From: Flavobacteriales bacterium
Lineage (GTDB): Bacteria; Bacteroidota; Bacteroidia; CAIKAF01
NCBI GenBank assembly: GCA_025451235.1
Contig: JANWKT010000007.1
Coordinates: 62,001 to 126,000, forward strand
DNA: 64,000 nt
Direction of reading: 5' to 3'
Each line of letters starts with the position of its first letter. Within the stretch, counting starts at the first letter, position 1. The translations under genes were made by a program, and so were the position numbers. Shown one piece after another: positions 1 to 9,408 of this stretch. The notes below the pieces were generated by a model, which saw only the letters and a program-made list of their open reading frames with translations, did no database searches and was not told the origin of the DNA.

Positions 1-340
<340 letters not shown>

Positions 341-399
341 TTAATGGTGCTGCTATGTCATTTACTATTGTTCAAAATCATATTATCAGAATGTTGCAA

Positions 400-433
400 A
401 GACGGCATCCCGATAGCTATCAGGAGCCCGTCT
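400..433. repeat. Small palindromic hairpin in the guaB/T9SS-gene intergenic region
   Basis: AGACGG at 400-405 pairs with CCGTCT at 428-433, enclosing the near-palindrome tcccgatagctatcagga. The stretch 257-568 otherwise holds only the guaB promoter. An open reading frame runs through it from 272 but has no coding character before the signal peptide at 569. The hairpin lies between divergent genes, so a terminator role is unlikely. Confidence 0.5.
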
Positions 434-568
434 CTACAAAGGAACTGCGAAATAATCTTTGTACAAAAGAAAGAAACACCATCTGTAGGAATCTTTGAGG
501 CTAATAATATTTTAATGCAACGCTATCCATTGTTTGGTTATCTGTATATTAAATATATCCATCTTTCC

Positions 569-1435
569 ATGAGAAAACTCTTTACTTCAAACCAAATAAT
601 CCGGGCGGTTTTATTTTGCGTTTCTGTATTTGCAGGTACATCTCAATTAAGTGCTCAGATCACTATTTTTGCCGAAGATTTTGATCTATCTCCGGTTAAT
701 TCTATTTTCAATGTAGGCGATGTAAGTTTAACCGAAGGCCCCTCCCCTTGCGGTAAAGGCTCAAGAGGGGATACCAGTGATTTTAATTCTTCCAGTATTG
801 ATTTTGATGCAGCAGGTAATCCATCCTTTTTCTTGGGAGTAAATCCACAGGCTCCCTGTGGCGGATTTTATACCGCTAGTTTGTTAACCAATCCGATGGA
901 TCTTTCAGGAATGGATTCCATCCAATTTACTTGCAGTTATTTTAAGACCAATACCCTTGGATGGGGACCTACTTTTTTATCAGTAGTTTTTGAAAACGGG
1001 ACCAATACCGATACCATTCAGGCAGAATTTAGTTCGGTGGGGATCTGGGATGTTGTTTTGGTAAATATTGACCCTTTGTTAATATCAACGAATGTAACCA
1101 TGCATATCCTCATGGGAGGTGGTGAAGGGGTTGGCATCGATAATATCGGTGTTTTGGGATATTCTTCCGCAGTACTAGACCCGGGAATTGCTTCCAATAC
1201 CATTGCTATTTATCCAAACCCCGCTACTCAATATTTAACCATATCTTCCAATGGGAATCCCATCAACCAGGTTTCTATTGTTGATCTCACAGGTAAAGTA
1301 GTTGATCAGAGATCAGGGAGCTTTATGGGGAATACCAACATCCAGGTGAACCAACTCCCCAACGGAGTATATGTTATTGGACTCACCCATGCCAATGGAC
1401 ACCAGGAATACAAACGATTTGTTGTGACACATTAA
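569..1435 (+). CDS. Secreted protein with T9SS type A C-terminal sorting domain
   Basis: 288 residues. The start at 569 (MRKLFTSNQ) is chosen because it begins a normal signal peptide ending in SAQ. The frame is open back to 272, but that extension has no signal character. The body (about residues 30-205) is Cys-containing and beta-rich, with a jelly-roll feel (GVGIDNIGV near its end), but I do not recognise a catalytic motif. The last ~80 residues carry IYPNPATQYLTIS, VSIVDLTGKVV and LPNGVYVIGL, the classic Por-secretion sorting domain. It is predicted to be exported and attached to the surface or released by the type IX system. A strong terminator follows at 1459. Confidence 0.85.
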   Translation: MRKLFTSNQIIRAVLFCVSVFAGTSQLSAQITIFAEDFDLSPVNSIFNVGDVSLTEGPSPCGKGSRGDTSDFNSSSIDFDAAGNPSFFLGVNPQAPCGGFYTASLLTNPMDLSGMDSIQFTCSYFKTNTLGWGPTFLSVVFENGTNTDTIQAEFSSVGIWDVVLVNIDPLLISTNVTMHILMGGGEGVGIDNIGVLGYSSAVLDPGIASNTIAIYPNPATQYLTISSNGNPINQVSIVDLTGKVVDQRSGSFMGNTNIQVNQLPNGVYVIGLTHANGHQEYKRFVVTH

Positions 1436-1458
1436 TAAGCAAAGTTAGACACAGTGCG

Positions 1459-1484
1459 AAGCCCCTATTGCAGGGGCTTTTTTT
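1459..1484 (+). terminator. Intrinsic terminator after the T9SS cargo gene
   Basis: AAGCCCCT (1459-1466) and AGGGGCTT (1472-1479) form an 8-bp stem with a 5-base loop, followed by a run of seven T. Confidence 0.85.
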
Positions 1485-1514
1485 ATGTCTATTTTTGAAA
1501 AAATAATTTTCCTG

Positions 1515-1886
1515 ATGAAAAGAATATTCATTTTTCTCGCCTTAGTATGCTTAGGTAAGGTAAGCGGTTTATACAGTCAAACCAATAAAGCGGATACCAT
1601 GAAATATTTTATGGTGCTCTATACTGTTGGAGAAGCATGGGATACTACCAAACAATATTACGAGCAAAAATATTTTGATGACCATTCTAAATTCCTGGGT
1701 AAGCTTAGAAAAGAGAAGTGGGCAGTTATAGGGGCCCGGTACAGTGATACCGGCATGGTCATCATTAAAGCGTCTGACGAGAAAACCGCCTATCTCATTA
1801 TGGAAGGAGATGTGTCGGTAAGGAACAAACTCTTTAAGTTTGAATTATATGAAATGGATGTTTTCTACGAAGGATGTATCGAATGA
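1515..1886 (+). CDS. Secreted YCII-related (YciI-like) small protein
   Basis: 123 residues. An upstream in-frame ATG at 1485 sits on the T-run of the preceding terminator, so the ATG at 1515 (MKRIFIFLAL) is preferred; it starts a signal peptide ending near LYSQ. The mature part (KYFMVLYTVGEAWD, HSKFLGKLRKEKWAVIGARY, GMVIIKASDEKTA) follows the ferredoxin-like YCII pattern, a small dimeric fold of poorly known function. Export of a YciI-like domain is typical of a Bacteroidota subfamily. The fold is likely; the biochemical role is unknown. Confidence 0.65.
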   Translation: MKRIFIFLALVCLGKVSGLYSQTNKADTMKYFMVLYTVGEAWDTTKQYYEQKYFDDHSKFLGKLRKEKWAVIGARYSDTGMVIIKASDEKTAYLIMEGDVSVRNKLFKFELYEMDVFYEGCIE

Positions 1887-1909
1887 TCTTGTACCGGTTC
1901 TTAAGTAGT

Positions 1910-2269
1910 TTAAATTTCTTCCCAACCCTCGTTTTGAGGATCATACTTTTCAAACTCCTCTGTATCGGTAAATTCAGATGCCGTTAAGCCCATCTCAAAA
2001 ATATCATCCTCATCTCCGCTTGTTGAAAAATACAATGCTCTATCTGTTAATAATGCGTCTATTCCATATTCCGAATTGGTGAAATTCAAACCTGCTTCGC
2101 CTTCTCCAGTGAGTTCATAATCATATTTCTGAAGTCTGTCTTTCAGGTACTGAAATTGTTCCTGAGTGAAAGGAAGAAGGTTGTCTTCGTTGTCAAAAAA
2201 GTCTTCGCCTTTAAACTCCCGTTCTCTTTGTTTTGTTCCGCTCGGATAAAGTGCTATATCGTAACTCAT
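1910..2269 (-). CDS. Hypothetical acidic cytoplasmic protein
   Basis: 119 residues from the ATG at 2269 (MSYDIALYPSG). A nine-codon in-frame extension to 2296 would overlap the upstream gene and is disfavoured. It has no signal peptide or membrane segment and is rich in Asp and Glu (GDEDDIFEMG, TDTEEFEKYDPQNEGWEEI). It is the last gene of a likely three-gene minus-strand operon (2702-3049, 2289-2699, 1910-2269) with gaps of 2 and 19 bases. The compact acidic shape resembles immunity-type proteins, but that is only an impression. Confidence 0.6.
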   Translation of the reverse strand: MSYDIALYPSGTKQREREFKGEDFFDNEDNLLPFTQEQFQYLKDRLQKYDYELTGEGEAGLNFTNSEYGIDALLTDRALYFSTSGDEDDIFEMGLTASEFTDTEEFEKYDPQNEGWEEI

Positions 2270-2288
2270 ATAATGAACATATAAAATA

Positions 2289-2699
2289 TTAATCAAATGC
2301 CAATAACTCCGGTTCCAGGTATTGTTTTTTTGCCAGGTCCGAATTAAATATATCCGTTGAATAATGAAATCCGATCAATTCCTTGAAATGGGTTTTGAGC
2401 CTGGGGTTTTCTTTAATAAAATCACCGAAGTGGCGAGTGGAAGATTTGAGCATAAAATGATATACTGCCCTGATGGCTGCCATGGTAACCGTTTGGTTGT
2501 ACTTATCCGCAGCTCCCAAATGGGCGGTATAAGCTCTTAACTGGTGAGTAATATTTTCAATGGCCTGATCAATTCCATATTTTCTGATATGGATCCAGGC
2601 TAGCCTTAGATGCGCTTCATGGGTAAAGAGTTCTTCTTTCAGTTGACCACGCTGAAATTGTTGCTCAAATTCGAGGTCGGATAATTTGTGGTGTGTCAT
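2289..2699 (-). CDS. Hypothetical helical protein with FTHEAHLRLAW motif
   Basis: 136 residues, soluble and apparently all helical. It carries the motif LFTHEAHLRLAWIHIRKYG near the N-terminus and a conserved-looking NQTVTMAAIRAV segment. Similar HEAH-containing proteins of this size occur widely in bacteria as an uncharacterised family. The two His plus a Glu could be a metal or catalytic site, which is inference only. It lies 2 bases downstream of the membrane protein gene and is probably cotranscribed with it. Confidence 0.65.
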   Translation of the reverse strand: MTHHKLSDLEFEQQFQRGQLKEELFTHEAHLRLAWIHIRKYGIDQAIENITHQLRAYTAHLGAADKYNQTVTMAAIRAVYHFMLKSSTRHFGDFIKENPRLKTHFKELIGFHYSTDIFNSDLAKKQYLEPELLAFD

Positions 2700-2701
2700 T
2701 T

Positions 2702-3049
2702 TTAATCAATATACCATTCAAATACTCCTGACAAAAGTAACAATATGGCAATAAACTGCCCAATAGCCGGGATGATAATGGGTGCCCATTGGATATCTTT
2801 TCTCTTGACAATCAAATAGACAATGCTGAGCATGAACCAGGCTACAAACGACCATAACCAGATATCAACCGACACATCTATAAAAGGGGCATAGTCCATA
2901 TATATATCCAATTCTTTAGGATCAGGTTGGTTATAGGAAGGAGAATGTCCGAGGACACGGCCTGCATGAAAATAAAATGCCATTAAGGAAATGGTAAAAG
3001 CCCAGGGGATCACTCCCAGAACATACAAGAGTATTTTCCAGATCTTCAT
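2702..3049 (-). CDS. Small integral membrane protein, unknown function
   Basis: 115 residues with three probable membrane helices (about residues 5-25, 58-82 and 90-108). The loop between helices 1 and 2 (HSPSYNQPDPKELDIYMDY) is acidic. No family is recognised. It is the first gene of the small minus-strand operon. Confidence 0.6.
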   Translation of the reverse strand: MKIWKILLYVLGVIPWAFTISLMAFYFHAGRVLGHSPSYNQPDPKELDIYMDYAPFIDVSVDIWLWSFVAWFMLSIVYLIVKRKDIQWAPIIIPAIGQFIAILLLLSGVFEWYID

Positions 3050-3148
3050 GACTAGGTGGGTGAACGTAAATAATTAAACTTCATTGTATCTGGATTGGAA
3101 GGAGAGGGTAAATCAGAGTTAGCCCACCTTATTCATATTTTATTATGG

Positions 3149-3682
3149 TCAACGATTTGCACTTTTAATCCCGGCTTCATCATTCGGTGCATTTTCACTC
3201 CAATATTTCTGTATTCTTATTTCAGCTTTATGAAGGTCAAAATATTTTTCTCCTATCTCTAAGCAAAGATGTAGAAATTTAACAATGCATGATCTTTGCC
3301 TTTGATCCAAGATCTCTTGTAATTCATAGGCAGTGGTTTTCGATGTTAATGTGTAGATGATCGAATGGATGATCAATGATTGAGATTCTTTGTAGTTTTT
3401 CAACGTATAGATCATGCAAGCCGGCAAATAAAACTTTAAACCCACGGGATCCAAAAAAGGCATCACACTCTGGTATTTCAAATCTCCAATCAATGCAACT
3501 GGGATCCGGGTCCAATCATTTTTCTCATCCTTATCTCTTGCTACTTTTCTTTCCTCCATGGTCCCATAAGCGTCAAGCACATTCGCTTCGCGCCAGGAAA
3601 CACCATTTTCAAGCGTCACTCCTGAAAATGCCTCCATCGTTTCTTTTATAAGTTCAGGGATCTTTTTGTCCAATTTATCCAT
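3149..3682 (-). CDS. DUF6714-like hypothetical protein
   Basis: 177 residues, cytoplasmic. The central part reads WTRIPVALIGDLKYQ followed by MPFLDPVGLKFYLPACMIY. The layout, an N-terminal helix with AFSGV and then a PFLDPxGxxFYLPAxM signature, matches what I know of the DUF6714 family, whose function is unknown. It is a stand-alone gene on the minus strand. The family call is moderate; no function can be given. Confidence 0.6.
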   Translation of the reverse strand: MDKLDKKIPELIKETMEAFSGVTLENGVSWREANVLDAYGTMEERKVARDKDEKNDWTRIPVALIGDLKYQSVMPFLDPVGLKFYLPACMIYTLKNYKESQSLIIHSIIYTLTSKTTAYELQEILDQRQRSCIVKFLHLCLEIGEKYFDLHKAEIRIQKYWSENAPNDEAGIKSANR

Positions 3683-3759
3683 ATACCCGAGCTATATACT
3701 TTCTTTTTCGTTTTATAAATATCGTAACTTTCCTTTCAGCTGCCCAACCCATGGAGAGA

Positions 3760-4869
3760 TCATTCAGGAGTATTATCCGAAAAATCAGTGATCACTCCGG
3801 TGATAGGATTGTATCGACATAAACCAATATTCCTTGCCCCAAACCATAGATTTCCTTCTTTATCTTCTAAAATACTCCAAACACGGTTGTTGCAGATCCC
3901 CTCTATCTTGGTAAAAGATTTACCATCATAACGGCATATGCCTTCTCCATCGGAACTTAACCAAAGGTTCCCGTTTTTATCTTCCAAAATACAAGTGGTA
4001 TTCGTACTCACTCCATCCTTCCACGTAAAATTAGTAAACAGCTCTGTCGCCGGATCATAGCGACGGACACCTCCATTTACCGTACCGATCCAAATATATC
4101 CGGTCTTATCCTGAAAAATGCAAAAAATATGGTTGTGGCGAATATCATCAGCCACTAGGCTTTTAAAAGATCTCCCCCGCCCGACTGAGTCGTTCAGGCT
4201 GGCATCATAACTACATAGACCTCCTCCGCGAGTACTGAACCAGATATTTCCATTCCGGGAACTATTGGAATGATCTTCTATTATACCTTCAACATAATTA
4301 TTGCATAGACCGTCCTTCTCGGTAAAAATAGTCATTGATTTCTCCTGCCCGACTGAGTCGTTCAGGTTGGCATCATAACGATATACTCCGTATCCACAAG
4401 ACCCAAACCATAAGTTGCCGGTTTTATCCTGAAAAATGCTGCTGATCCAGTTCGGGCTATGGGTAAGAATACCATTGCTGATGGATCGGGCACTGTCGAC
4501 AGGAAACTTAAGTTCGTTCCCGTTAATTGGGAACGGGGTAAAAGTTTTTCTATCATAGTAGCATACTCCGTTCTGAGTTCCAAACCATAGATTTCCTTTG
4601 TTGTCTTCCAGCATACAAGAAACATTATTGTCACTCAGACCATCTTTCACTGTATAATTTGTAAACCTTGAAGTGATAGGATCGAAGCAAAAGATTCCCT
4701 CTGAGGTAGTACCAAACCAAAGATTGCCGGATTTATCCTCTAATCCACAACAAACATTGTCATATATAGTGGTGCGTTGGGTTTTTGTAAGCGTTGGTTC
4801 TGTTATTTTTTGTCCATGGCCAAACAGGGTTGAAATAAATAACAATAGAAAAGAGCAGATCAGCTTCAT
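3760..4869 (-). CDS. Exported seven-bladed propeller of two-component-regulator (Reg_prop) repeats
   Basis: 369 residues with a signal peptide (MKLICSFLLLFISTLFGHGQ). The rest is seven repeats built on ILEDKxGNLWFGTxxxGxxxYD, enough for one complete seven-bladed beta-propeller. Such propellers usually form half of the periplasmic sensor of hybrid two-component systems that detect polysaccharides. Here no transmembrane or kinase part follows, so this is a free-standing periplasmic or surface propeller. At DNA level two blades share a nearly identical ~32-base stretch (4180-4211 and 4348-4379), suggesting recent duplication or gene conversion between blades. Confidence 0.8.
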   Translation of the reverse strand: MKLICSFLLLFISTLFGHGQKITEPTLTKTQRTTIYDNVCCGLEDKSGNLWFGTTSEGIFCFDPITSRFTNYTVKDGLSDNNVSCMLEDNKGNLWFGTQNGVCYYDRKTFTPFPINGNELKFPVDSARSISNGILTHSPNWISSIFQDKTGNLWFGSCGYGVYRYDANLNDSVGQEKSMTIFTEKDGLCNNYVEGIIEDHSNSSRNGNIWFSTRGGGLCSYDASLNDSVGRGRSFKSLVADDIRHNHIFCIFQDKTGYIWIGTVNGGVRRYDPATELFTNFTWKDGVSTNTTCILEDKNGNLWLSSDGEGICRYDGKSFTKIEGICNNRVWSILEDKEGNLWFGARNIGLCRYNPITGVITDFSDNTPE

Positions 4870-4985
4870 CCTTTCAAAGGTAGTATATAGTCGTATTTTT
4901 GGGGAATGTGGTGGTGGTTTTGTGTTTTAATTAACATGTTGGAAGTAAGGATGTAGCTTCACATCGCAGCGACGGGCATCTCCCC

Positions 4986-6275
4986 CTAGAAAATACTTTT
5001 CAAATAATCATTTAACATGATCCCTTTCGGATCACATTCATGCTGGATCCGGCTGAATTGGGTCCAGTTTGGATAGGTTTGAATGAATTGTTCTTTCTTC
5101 ATCGTATTCATCTTTCCAAAATGCGGACGGCCATCGTATTTCCAAAAGATCTCTTCAATGGTCCTGAAATATTCCTGGTAATCCATGCCGTTGTATTGGT
5201 GCACTGCCATATACACAGCATCCCTGCCTGAGGCCGGTGAGATCATGATATCATCTGCTTTTACATAACGAACTTCGAGAGGCATGTGCACACGGAAATC
5301 CCTTTTATGAATGGTTTCGATGATCTCTGTAATACATTCCTGGAATTTATCTTTGGCCACATTGTATTCCATTTCTTTGAACCGAACCCATCGCTTGGTA
5401 GCAAAGATCTTATTGGAATGGTTTCTCCAGGTACCTTTGGGCACTCCCCTGGCAGAAAACTTTGAAAAGGGTTTATAGAATTTTTTATGGGTACGGCTCC
5501 ATTCACTCAAGGCAAAATACCCCATATTCTCGATCACAATATCATCGAAATCTCTCATGAATCCTCCATCCTTAATGGGTTTTACGGTTTCATTCACCAA
5601 TTTGAGCTGAACTTCTTCGGTATACGGAAACCAATAAAACTCATAATTCCGGTATTCGTTATTGTATTTGTCAAAATTATCGATGGCATCCCTGATCTTA
5701 CCCAGTTTCGAAATATATTCGAGGTTAAAGGCTTTGACCACTTTTAGTTTATACCGGGTAATAATACCCAAAGCTCCCAGGGAGATCTGTCCTGCTTTGA
5801 AAAGATCGTGGTTCTGGGTTTCGCTTACTTCTATCAATTCACCTGTAGGCAAGGCAATGGTGATGGCATGAATCTGTGTGGCCAAGGTCCCGAAATCCTT
5901 CCCCGTACCATGGGTACCGGTATTCAATGCGCCTGCGATGGATTGTACATCGATATCTCCCAGGTTTTCCATGGCAAAACCCATGGACCACAGGTCATTT
6001 CCTAGCTTCAACAACTTGGTCCCCGATTTTACTTCCACCCATTTTCCTCCAGGGTCTACCTCTGTGATCCCCTGCCATCGATCTAAAGAAACAAGGATAT
6101 CACTAGTAACAATGAGGTTGGTCCAGCTATGCCCTGAGCCAATGATACGAACCGTTTTCCTATTAAAAGTAGCATTACTTAAGATGGTCAAGATCTCATC
6201 TTCAGAAGCCGGGTACAATACCTGGTCTGCATTGAAATCAAGGCTACGGCCCCAGTTTTGTATCCTAATACTCAT
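4986..6275 (-). CDS. FAD-linked sugar-lactone oxidase (L-gulonolactone/D-arabinono-1,4-lactone oxidase family)
   Basis: 429 residues. An N-terminal FAD_binding_4 domain contains RIIGSGHSWTNL, whose His is the usual covalent FAD attachment site in the VAO family, and the flavin-binding stretch GALNTGTHGTG. A C-terminal ALO-type domain follows, with PHFGKMN near the end. The family oxidises aldonolactones or sugar alcohols with O2 or another acceptor. The substrate cannot be told from sequence. It has no signal peptide and is a monocistronic minus-strand gene. Confidence 0.85.
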   Translation of the reverse strand: MSIRIQNWGRSLDFNADQVLYPASEDEILTILSNATFNRKTVRIIGSGHSWTNLIVTSDILVSLDRWQGITEVDPGGKWVEVKSGTKLLKLGNDLWSMGFAMENLGDIDVQSIAGALNTGTHGTGKDFGTLATQIHAITIALPTGELIEVSETQNHDLFKAGQISLGALGIITRYKLKVVKAFNLEYISKLGKIRDAIDNFDKYNNEYRNYEFYWFPYTEEVQLKLVNETVKPIKDGGFMRDFDDIVIENMGYFALSEWSRTHKKFYKPFSKFSARGVPKGTWRNHSNKIFATKRWVRFKEMEYNVAKDKFQECITEIIETIHKRDFRVHMPLEVRYVKADDIMISPASGRDAVYMAVHQYNGMDYQEYFRTIEEIFWKYDGRPHFGKMNTMKKEQFIQTYPNWTQFSRIQHECDPKGIMLNDYLKSIF

Positions 6276-6405
6276 TCTGCGTGGATTGGTGGTAAAAATA
6301 TCAATATTGATAACAAAGAAGTGCTAAAAAAATAGAATTTTGTGGGATGAAGTCCTCAATCCTTATACTTAATAACGAAAAAATGACCAGGGGTTATTGT
6401 GTAAA

Positions 6406-6440
6406 AACTTTGAACTTTGAACCGTTAAATCTTGAACTTT
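6406..6440 (+). repeat. Word-type repeat (AACTTTGAACTTTGAACC) upstream of rsmE
   Basis: AACTTTGAACTTTGAACC is followed by GTTAAATCTTGAACTTTT, ending 6 bases before the rsmE ATG. Three copies of TTGAAC/ACTTTG words, all direct, with no obvious hairpin. Matches words at 15131-15155. Confidence 0.55.
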
Positions 6441-6445
6441 TCTAG

Positions 6446-7162
6446 ATGCAGCTATTTTATGGAACGGAAATCCTGGGCAACACCATCACCCTTTCGGAGC
6501 AGGAAAGCGCTCATTGTGCCCGTGTACTGCGCATGCAGGCAGGCGATCCGATCGATGTAACGGATGGAAACGGAAATTTATACAAAGGTATTATCCAGAT
6601 TGCCCATGATAAAAAAACGGTGGTGAGCATCGTGTCCTCTTCAGAACAAGCCCCTCTGCCCTACCGGTTGCATTTATATGTGGGCCTTACCAAGCATGCT
6701 GACCGGCTCGAATGGATGCTGGAAAAATGTGTGGAGATTGGTCTTAGTTCTTTCACTCCCCTCCTTACTCACCGTACGGAAAGAAAGAATATCCGGATCG
6801 ATCGGTTGGAATCGATCGCATTATCGGCCATGAAACAAAGTTTAAAAGCATGGTTACCTGTGATCCATCCTTCCGCAAAACTCGAACATGCAGTGAAGAA
6901 TATAACCGAAGGAACAAAACTGATAGCTCATTGTAATGAAGACCCTAAAAAGGTAGCTCTTAATAGCATGAATCTGACTGGTCACACCCATATTTTTATT
7001 GGTCCGGAGGGAGATTTTACGGTAGACGAAGTAGACCTGGCTGTAAAAAACGGGGTGGATGTTGTGAGTCTGGGTGCTTCAAGATTAAGAACTGAAACTG
7101 CGGGACTTATGGTCTGTAGTTGCATGTATTGGTATAATATAAATACGCAAGGAAAAGGATGA
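6446..7162 (+). CDS. rsmE: 16S rRNA (uracil-1498-N3)-methyltransferase RsmE
   Basis: 238 residues, normal length for RsmE. It has an N-terminal PUA-like RNA-binding domain (residues 1-70) and a SPOUT methyltransferase domain with the knot motifs FIGPEGDFTVDEV and LGASRLRTETAGL near the C-terminus. It methylates N3 of U1498 in 16S rRNA using S-adenosylmethionine. It overlaps the next gene by 4 bases (ATGA), so the two are translationally coupled. The upstream region carries the TTGAACTTTGAAC-type word repeat. Confidence 0.95.
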   Translation: MQLFYGTEILGNTITLSEQESAHCARVLRMQAGDPIDVTDGNGNLYKGIIQIAHDKKTVVSIVSSSEQAPLPYRLHLYVGLTKHADRLEWMLEKCVEIGLSSFTPLLTHRTERKNIRIDRLESIALSAMKQSLKAWLPVIHPSAKLEHAVKNITEGTKLIAHCNEDPKKVALNSMNLTGHTHIFIGPEGDFTVDEVDLAVKNGVDVVSLGASRLRTETAGLMVCSCMYWYNINTQGKG

Positions 7163-8499
7163 ATTGGTTAAGTTTACTCAGTCATAAAAGATTAGGCAAC
7201 GAGCATAGATATGTGGCCTTGGGAAATCAGCCCACAAGCCGTAGCGAGTTTGAGGTAGACTTTGACCGGATCATCTTCTCCTACCCTTTTAGAAGACTGC
7301 AGGACAAGACCCAGGTGGTCCCTTTGCCCGAACATGATTTTGTGCATACGAGGCTTACCCATAGCCTCGAGGTATCAAGCGTAGGAAGAAGTCTGGGAAA
7401 GATCGGAGGGAAATATATATTGGAAACCCATGCTGAATTGAAGGAAGCCGGTTATACGGAGTTTGATTTTGGGGCCATCGTTGCTGCAGCCTCCTTAACC
7501 CACGACATTGGCAATCCTCCTTTTGGCCATGCCGGTGAAAAAGCATTGTCTGATTATTTCAATAAGATCAATCCGGCTGATATTACTGATAAGGAATATT
7601 TCGATCTGCAGAACTTCGAAGGAAATGCACAAGGGTTTAGGATCCTGGCTGATCCTCTTTTCCAGGACCTGAAGCTGACCTATGCTTCGCTGGGAGCTTT
7701 TGCCAAATACCCTTGCGAATCTTTATTAGCAGAAAAAGACAAAACCCGCAAGAGCCAAAAGAAATATGGTTTTTACCAAAGCGAAAAAGAGATCTTTAAA
7801 ACCATTGCTACTGAGCTTGGATTAACTTCTTTATCGGATAAGGATATCACCTATACCAGGCATCCATTGGTATACCTGGTGGAAGCCGCAGATGATATAT
7901 GTTATCTCATTATCGACCTGGAGGATGCTTATCGAATGAAGGTGATCTCCTACACTCAGTTTGTGGATATGGTAGCCCCTTTATTGAGAAAAAATTTCGA
8001 TGAAAAGAAGTTAGCCGCCATGAATGATGAGAACCAACAAATAGGTTTATTGCGTGCCTTGGCCATTAATCAATTGGTAACCGAATGTGCAGAGGTATTT
8101 ATGCAAAACGAAGGGGCCATTCTCAAAGGAGAATTCGACAAAGCATTGTCGGATAACATACCTTCTCATTCCTATACAGAGCAGATCGGTAAATATTCTT
8201 TTGAGCATATTTATAATTCACAAAAGGTATTGGAGATCCAGGCGGCAGGGTTCGAGGTATTGCCAGGGCTGATGGAGATCTTTATGGATGCCCTGGAGGA
8301 TTATGCTGCACATGGTAAAAAAGCAGCTGCCAAGCATATAAATATCATCCGGATGTTGCCCAAGCATATAACAGAGCATTCATTTATTGACACTTCTTCT
8401 TTCTATACCCGTTCCAGGAAAGTATTGGATTTTGTTTCCGGATTGACCGATAAGTATGCAGTGAGTTTGTATAGGAAATTGAAAGGGATACAGTTCTAA
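7159..8499 (+). CDS. dgt: Deoxyguanosinetriphosphate triphosphohydrolase (dGTPase)
   Basis: 446 residues. An HD-domain phosphohydrolase: HTRLTHSLEV at residues 63-72 and LTHDIGNPPFGHAGE around 113-127 supply the His/His-Asp metal site. The length matches the dGTPase family, which cleaves dGTP to deoxyguanosine and triphosphate and helps control dNTP pools. It overlaps rsmE by 4 bases. It converges with the 8510-9262 lipoprotein gene with a 10-base gap and no obvious terminator. Confidence 0.92.
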   Translation: MNWLSLLSHKRLGNEHRYVALGNQPTSRSEFEVDFDRIIFSYPFRRLQDKTQVVPLPEHDFVHTRLTHSLEVSSVGRSLGKIGGKYILETHAELKEAGYTEFDFGAIVAAASLTHDIGNPPFGHAGEKALSDYFNKINPADITDKEYFDLQNFEGNAQGFRILADPLFQDLKLTYASLGAFAKYPCESLLAEKDKTRKSQKKYGFYQSEKEIFKTIATELGLTSLSDKDITYTRHPLVYLVEAADDICYLIIDLEDAYRMKVISYTQFVDMVAPLLRKNFDEKKLAAMNDENQQIGLLRALAINQLVTECAEVFMQNEGAILKGEFDKALSDNIPSHSYTEQIGKYSFEHIYNSQKVLEIQAAGFEVLPGLMEIFMDALEDYAAHGKKAAAKHINIIRMLPKHITEHSFIDTSSFYTRSRKVLDFVSGLTDKYAVSLYRKLKGIQF

Positions 8500-8509
8500 A
8501 AAAGGCCCG

Positions 8510-9262
8510 CTAATTCACATTGACCGGATACTCGTAATGGGTAAAATTGTTGAACTCATCGAGTATGGTGATGCGCAACGTATACGAGCCTGAAATGATC
8601 GACATAGGAATGGTATATTGTACCTTCAACGAATCATCCGGATCTACCGGAGGGAATTGGTTGGCAATGCTTAAAGAACCCTGACCAGTAAAATTAGCTT
8701 CCATTACAATTCTTACACGGTAAATAACTCCTTGTAACAAGCCAGTTCTTTTTTCATCCATTAAACCATAGATCCTTAAAATTTCTCCTTTATTAATGGT
8801 AACAGGTCCTGCAGGTTCAGATAAAGTAATGGTAGGATTCAAGGTATCCACCAGGTTTTTTACATATACTGTAACGGTATCTATTCCTTCATTGTATTGT
8901 TGAACAATGCAGGATACAATGCAATGATAAGCTCCCGGAGTAAAATCCCCGGGTAATATTACCGTATGGCTAAAAGTGCTTTGGTCGTAATTGGCAGCAC
9001 TCACATAGAGATAGGTATAAGCTCCGAAATTGATCCCGTCGGAAGTAGTATCAATGGCCTCACAGGGGCTCATCAGGTCCAATTCTACCTTATATTGGTC
9101 CATGGTGCCATCGAGGAGGGATCCATCCACGTTAAAAGTATCCGGTAAAAAAAACATTGAATTATTGTTGGGAGTACCAATGGCCAGGTTAGGTTTTACC
9201 GGGTCTTTAGAACAAGCTAATAAGAGTACGCAAAACCCAAGTACGGGAAAAATTCGCTTCAT
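8510..9262 (-). CDS. Lipoprotein with two Ig-like repeats, TonB-locus partner
   Basis: 250 residues. A lipoprotein signal ends in LLLACSKD (lipobox LLAC). It contains two similar beta-sandwich segments (about 30-135 and 145-250), each ending with a YxxxVxxxDxxxN-like strand pattern (GAYHCIVSCIV, GSYTLRITILDEFNN). This resembles DUF4625-type periplasmic lipoproteins of Bacteroidota, a weak family match. It is the last gene of the minus-strand TonB receptor locus, separated from 9508-10065 by a repeat-filled 245-base gap. It may be an accessory surface lipoprotein of that receptor (inference). Confidence 0.6.
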   Translation of the reverse strand: MKRIFPVLGFCVLLLACSKDPVKPNLAIGTPNNNSMFFLPDTFNVDGSLLDGTMDQYKVELDLMSPCEAIDTTSDGINFGAYTYLYVSAANYDQSTFSHTVILPGDFTPGAYHCIVSCIVQQYNEGIDTVTVYVKNLVDTLNPTITLSEPAGPVTINKGEILRIYGLMDEKRTGLLQGVIYRVRIVMEANFTGQGSLSIANQFPPVDPDDSLKVQYTIPMSIISGSYTLRITILDEFNNFTHYEYPVNVN

Positions 9263-9310
9263 GTATAAAATTTATACCAATATAGGGATTTTTTATGATT
9301 TGGGCGCCCC

Positions 9311-9405
9311 TTTTTAAGAGGCAAGGAACAAGAAGCAAAAGGCAATTTGCCGAAGGGCCTGCCTTTTGCGTTGCGAAGCAACATTTGCCTTTTGCCTCTT
9401 AAAAA
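9311..9405. repeat. Long hairpin with perfect 14-bp outer stem
   Basis: TTTTTAAGAGGCAA (9311-9324) is perfectly complementary to TTGCCTCTTAAAAA (9392-9405). Inside lie further copies of the word GCAAAAGGCAA and its complement TTGCCTTTTGC. It sits between two minus-strand lipoprotein genes, directly beside the composite repeat at 9409. Confidence 0.75.
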
Positions 9406-9408
9406 GAT

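Noticed and set aside
5878-6327. Plus-strand ORF of 149 codons opposite the FAD-linked oxidase
   Set aside because: Antisense to the conserved FAD-binding domain; low-complexity, Pro/Ser-rich translation without family features.
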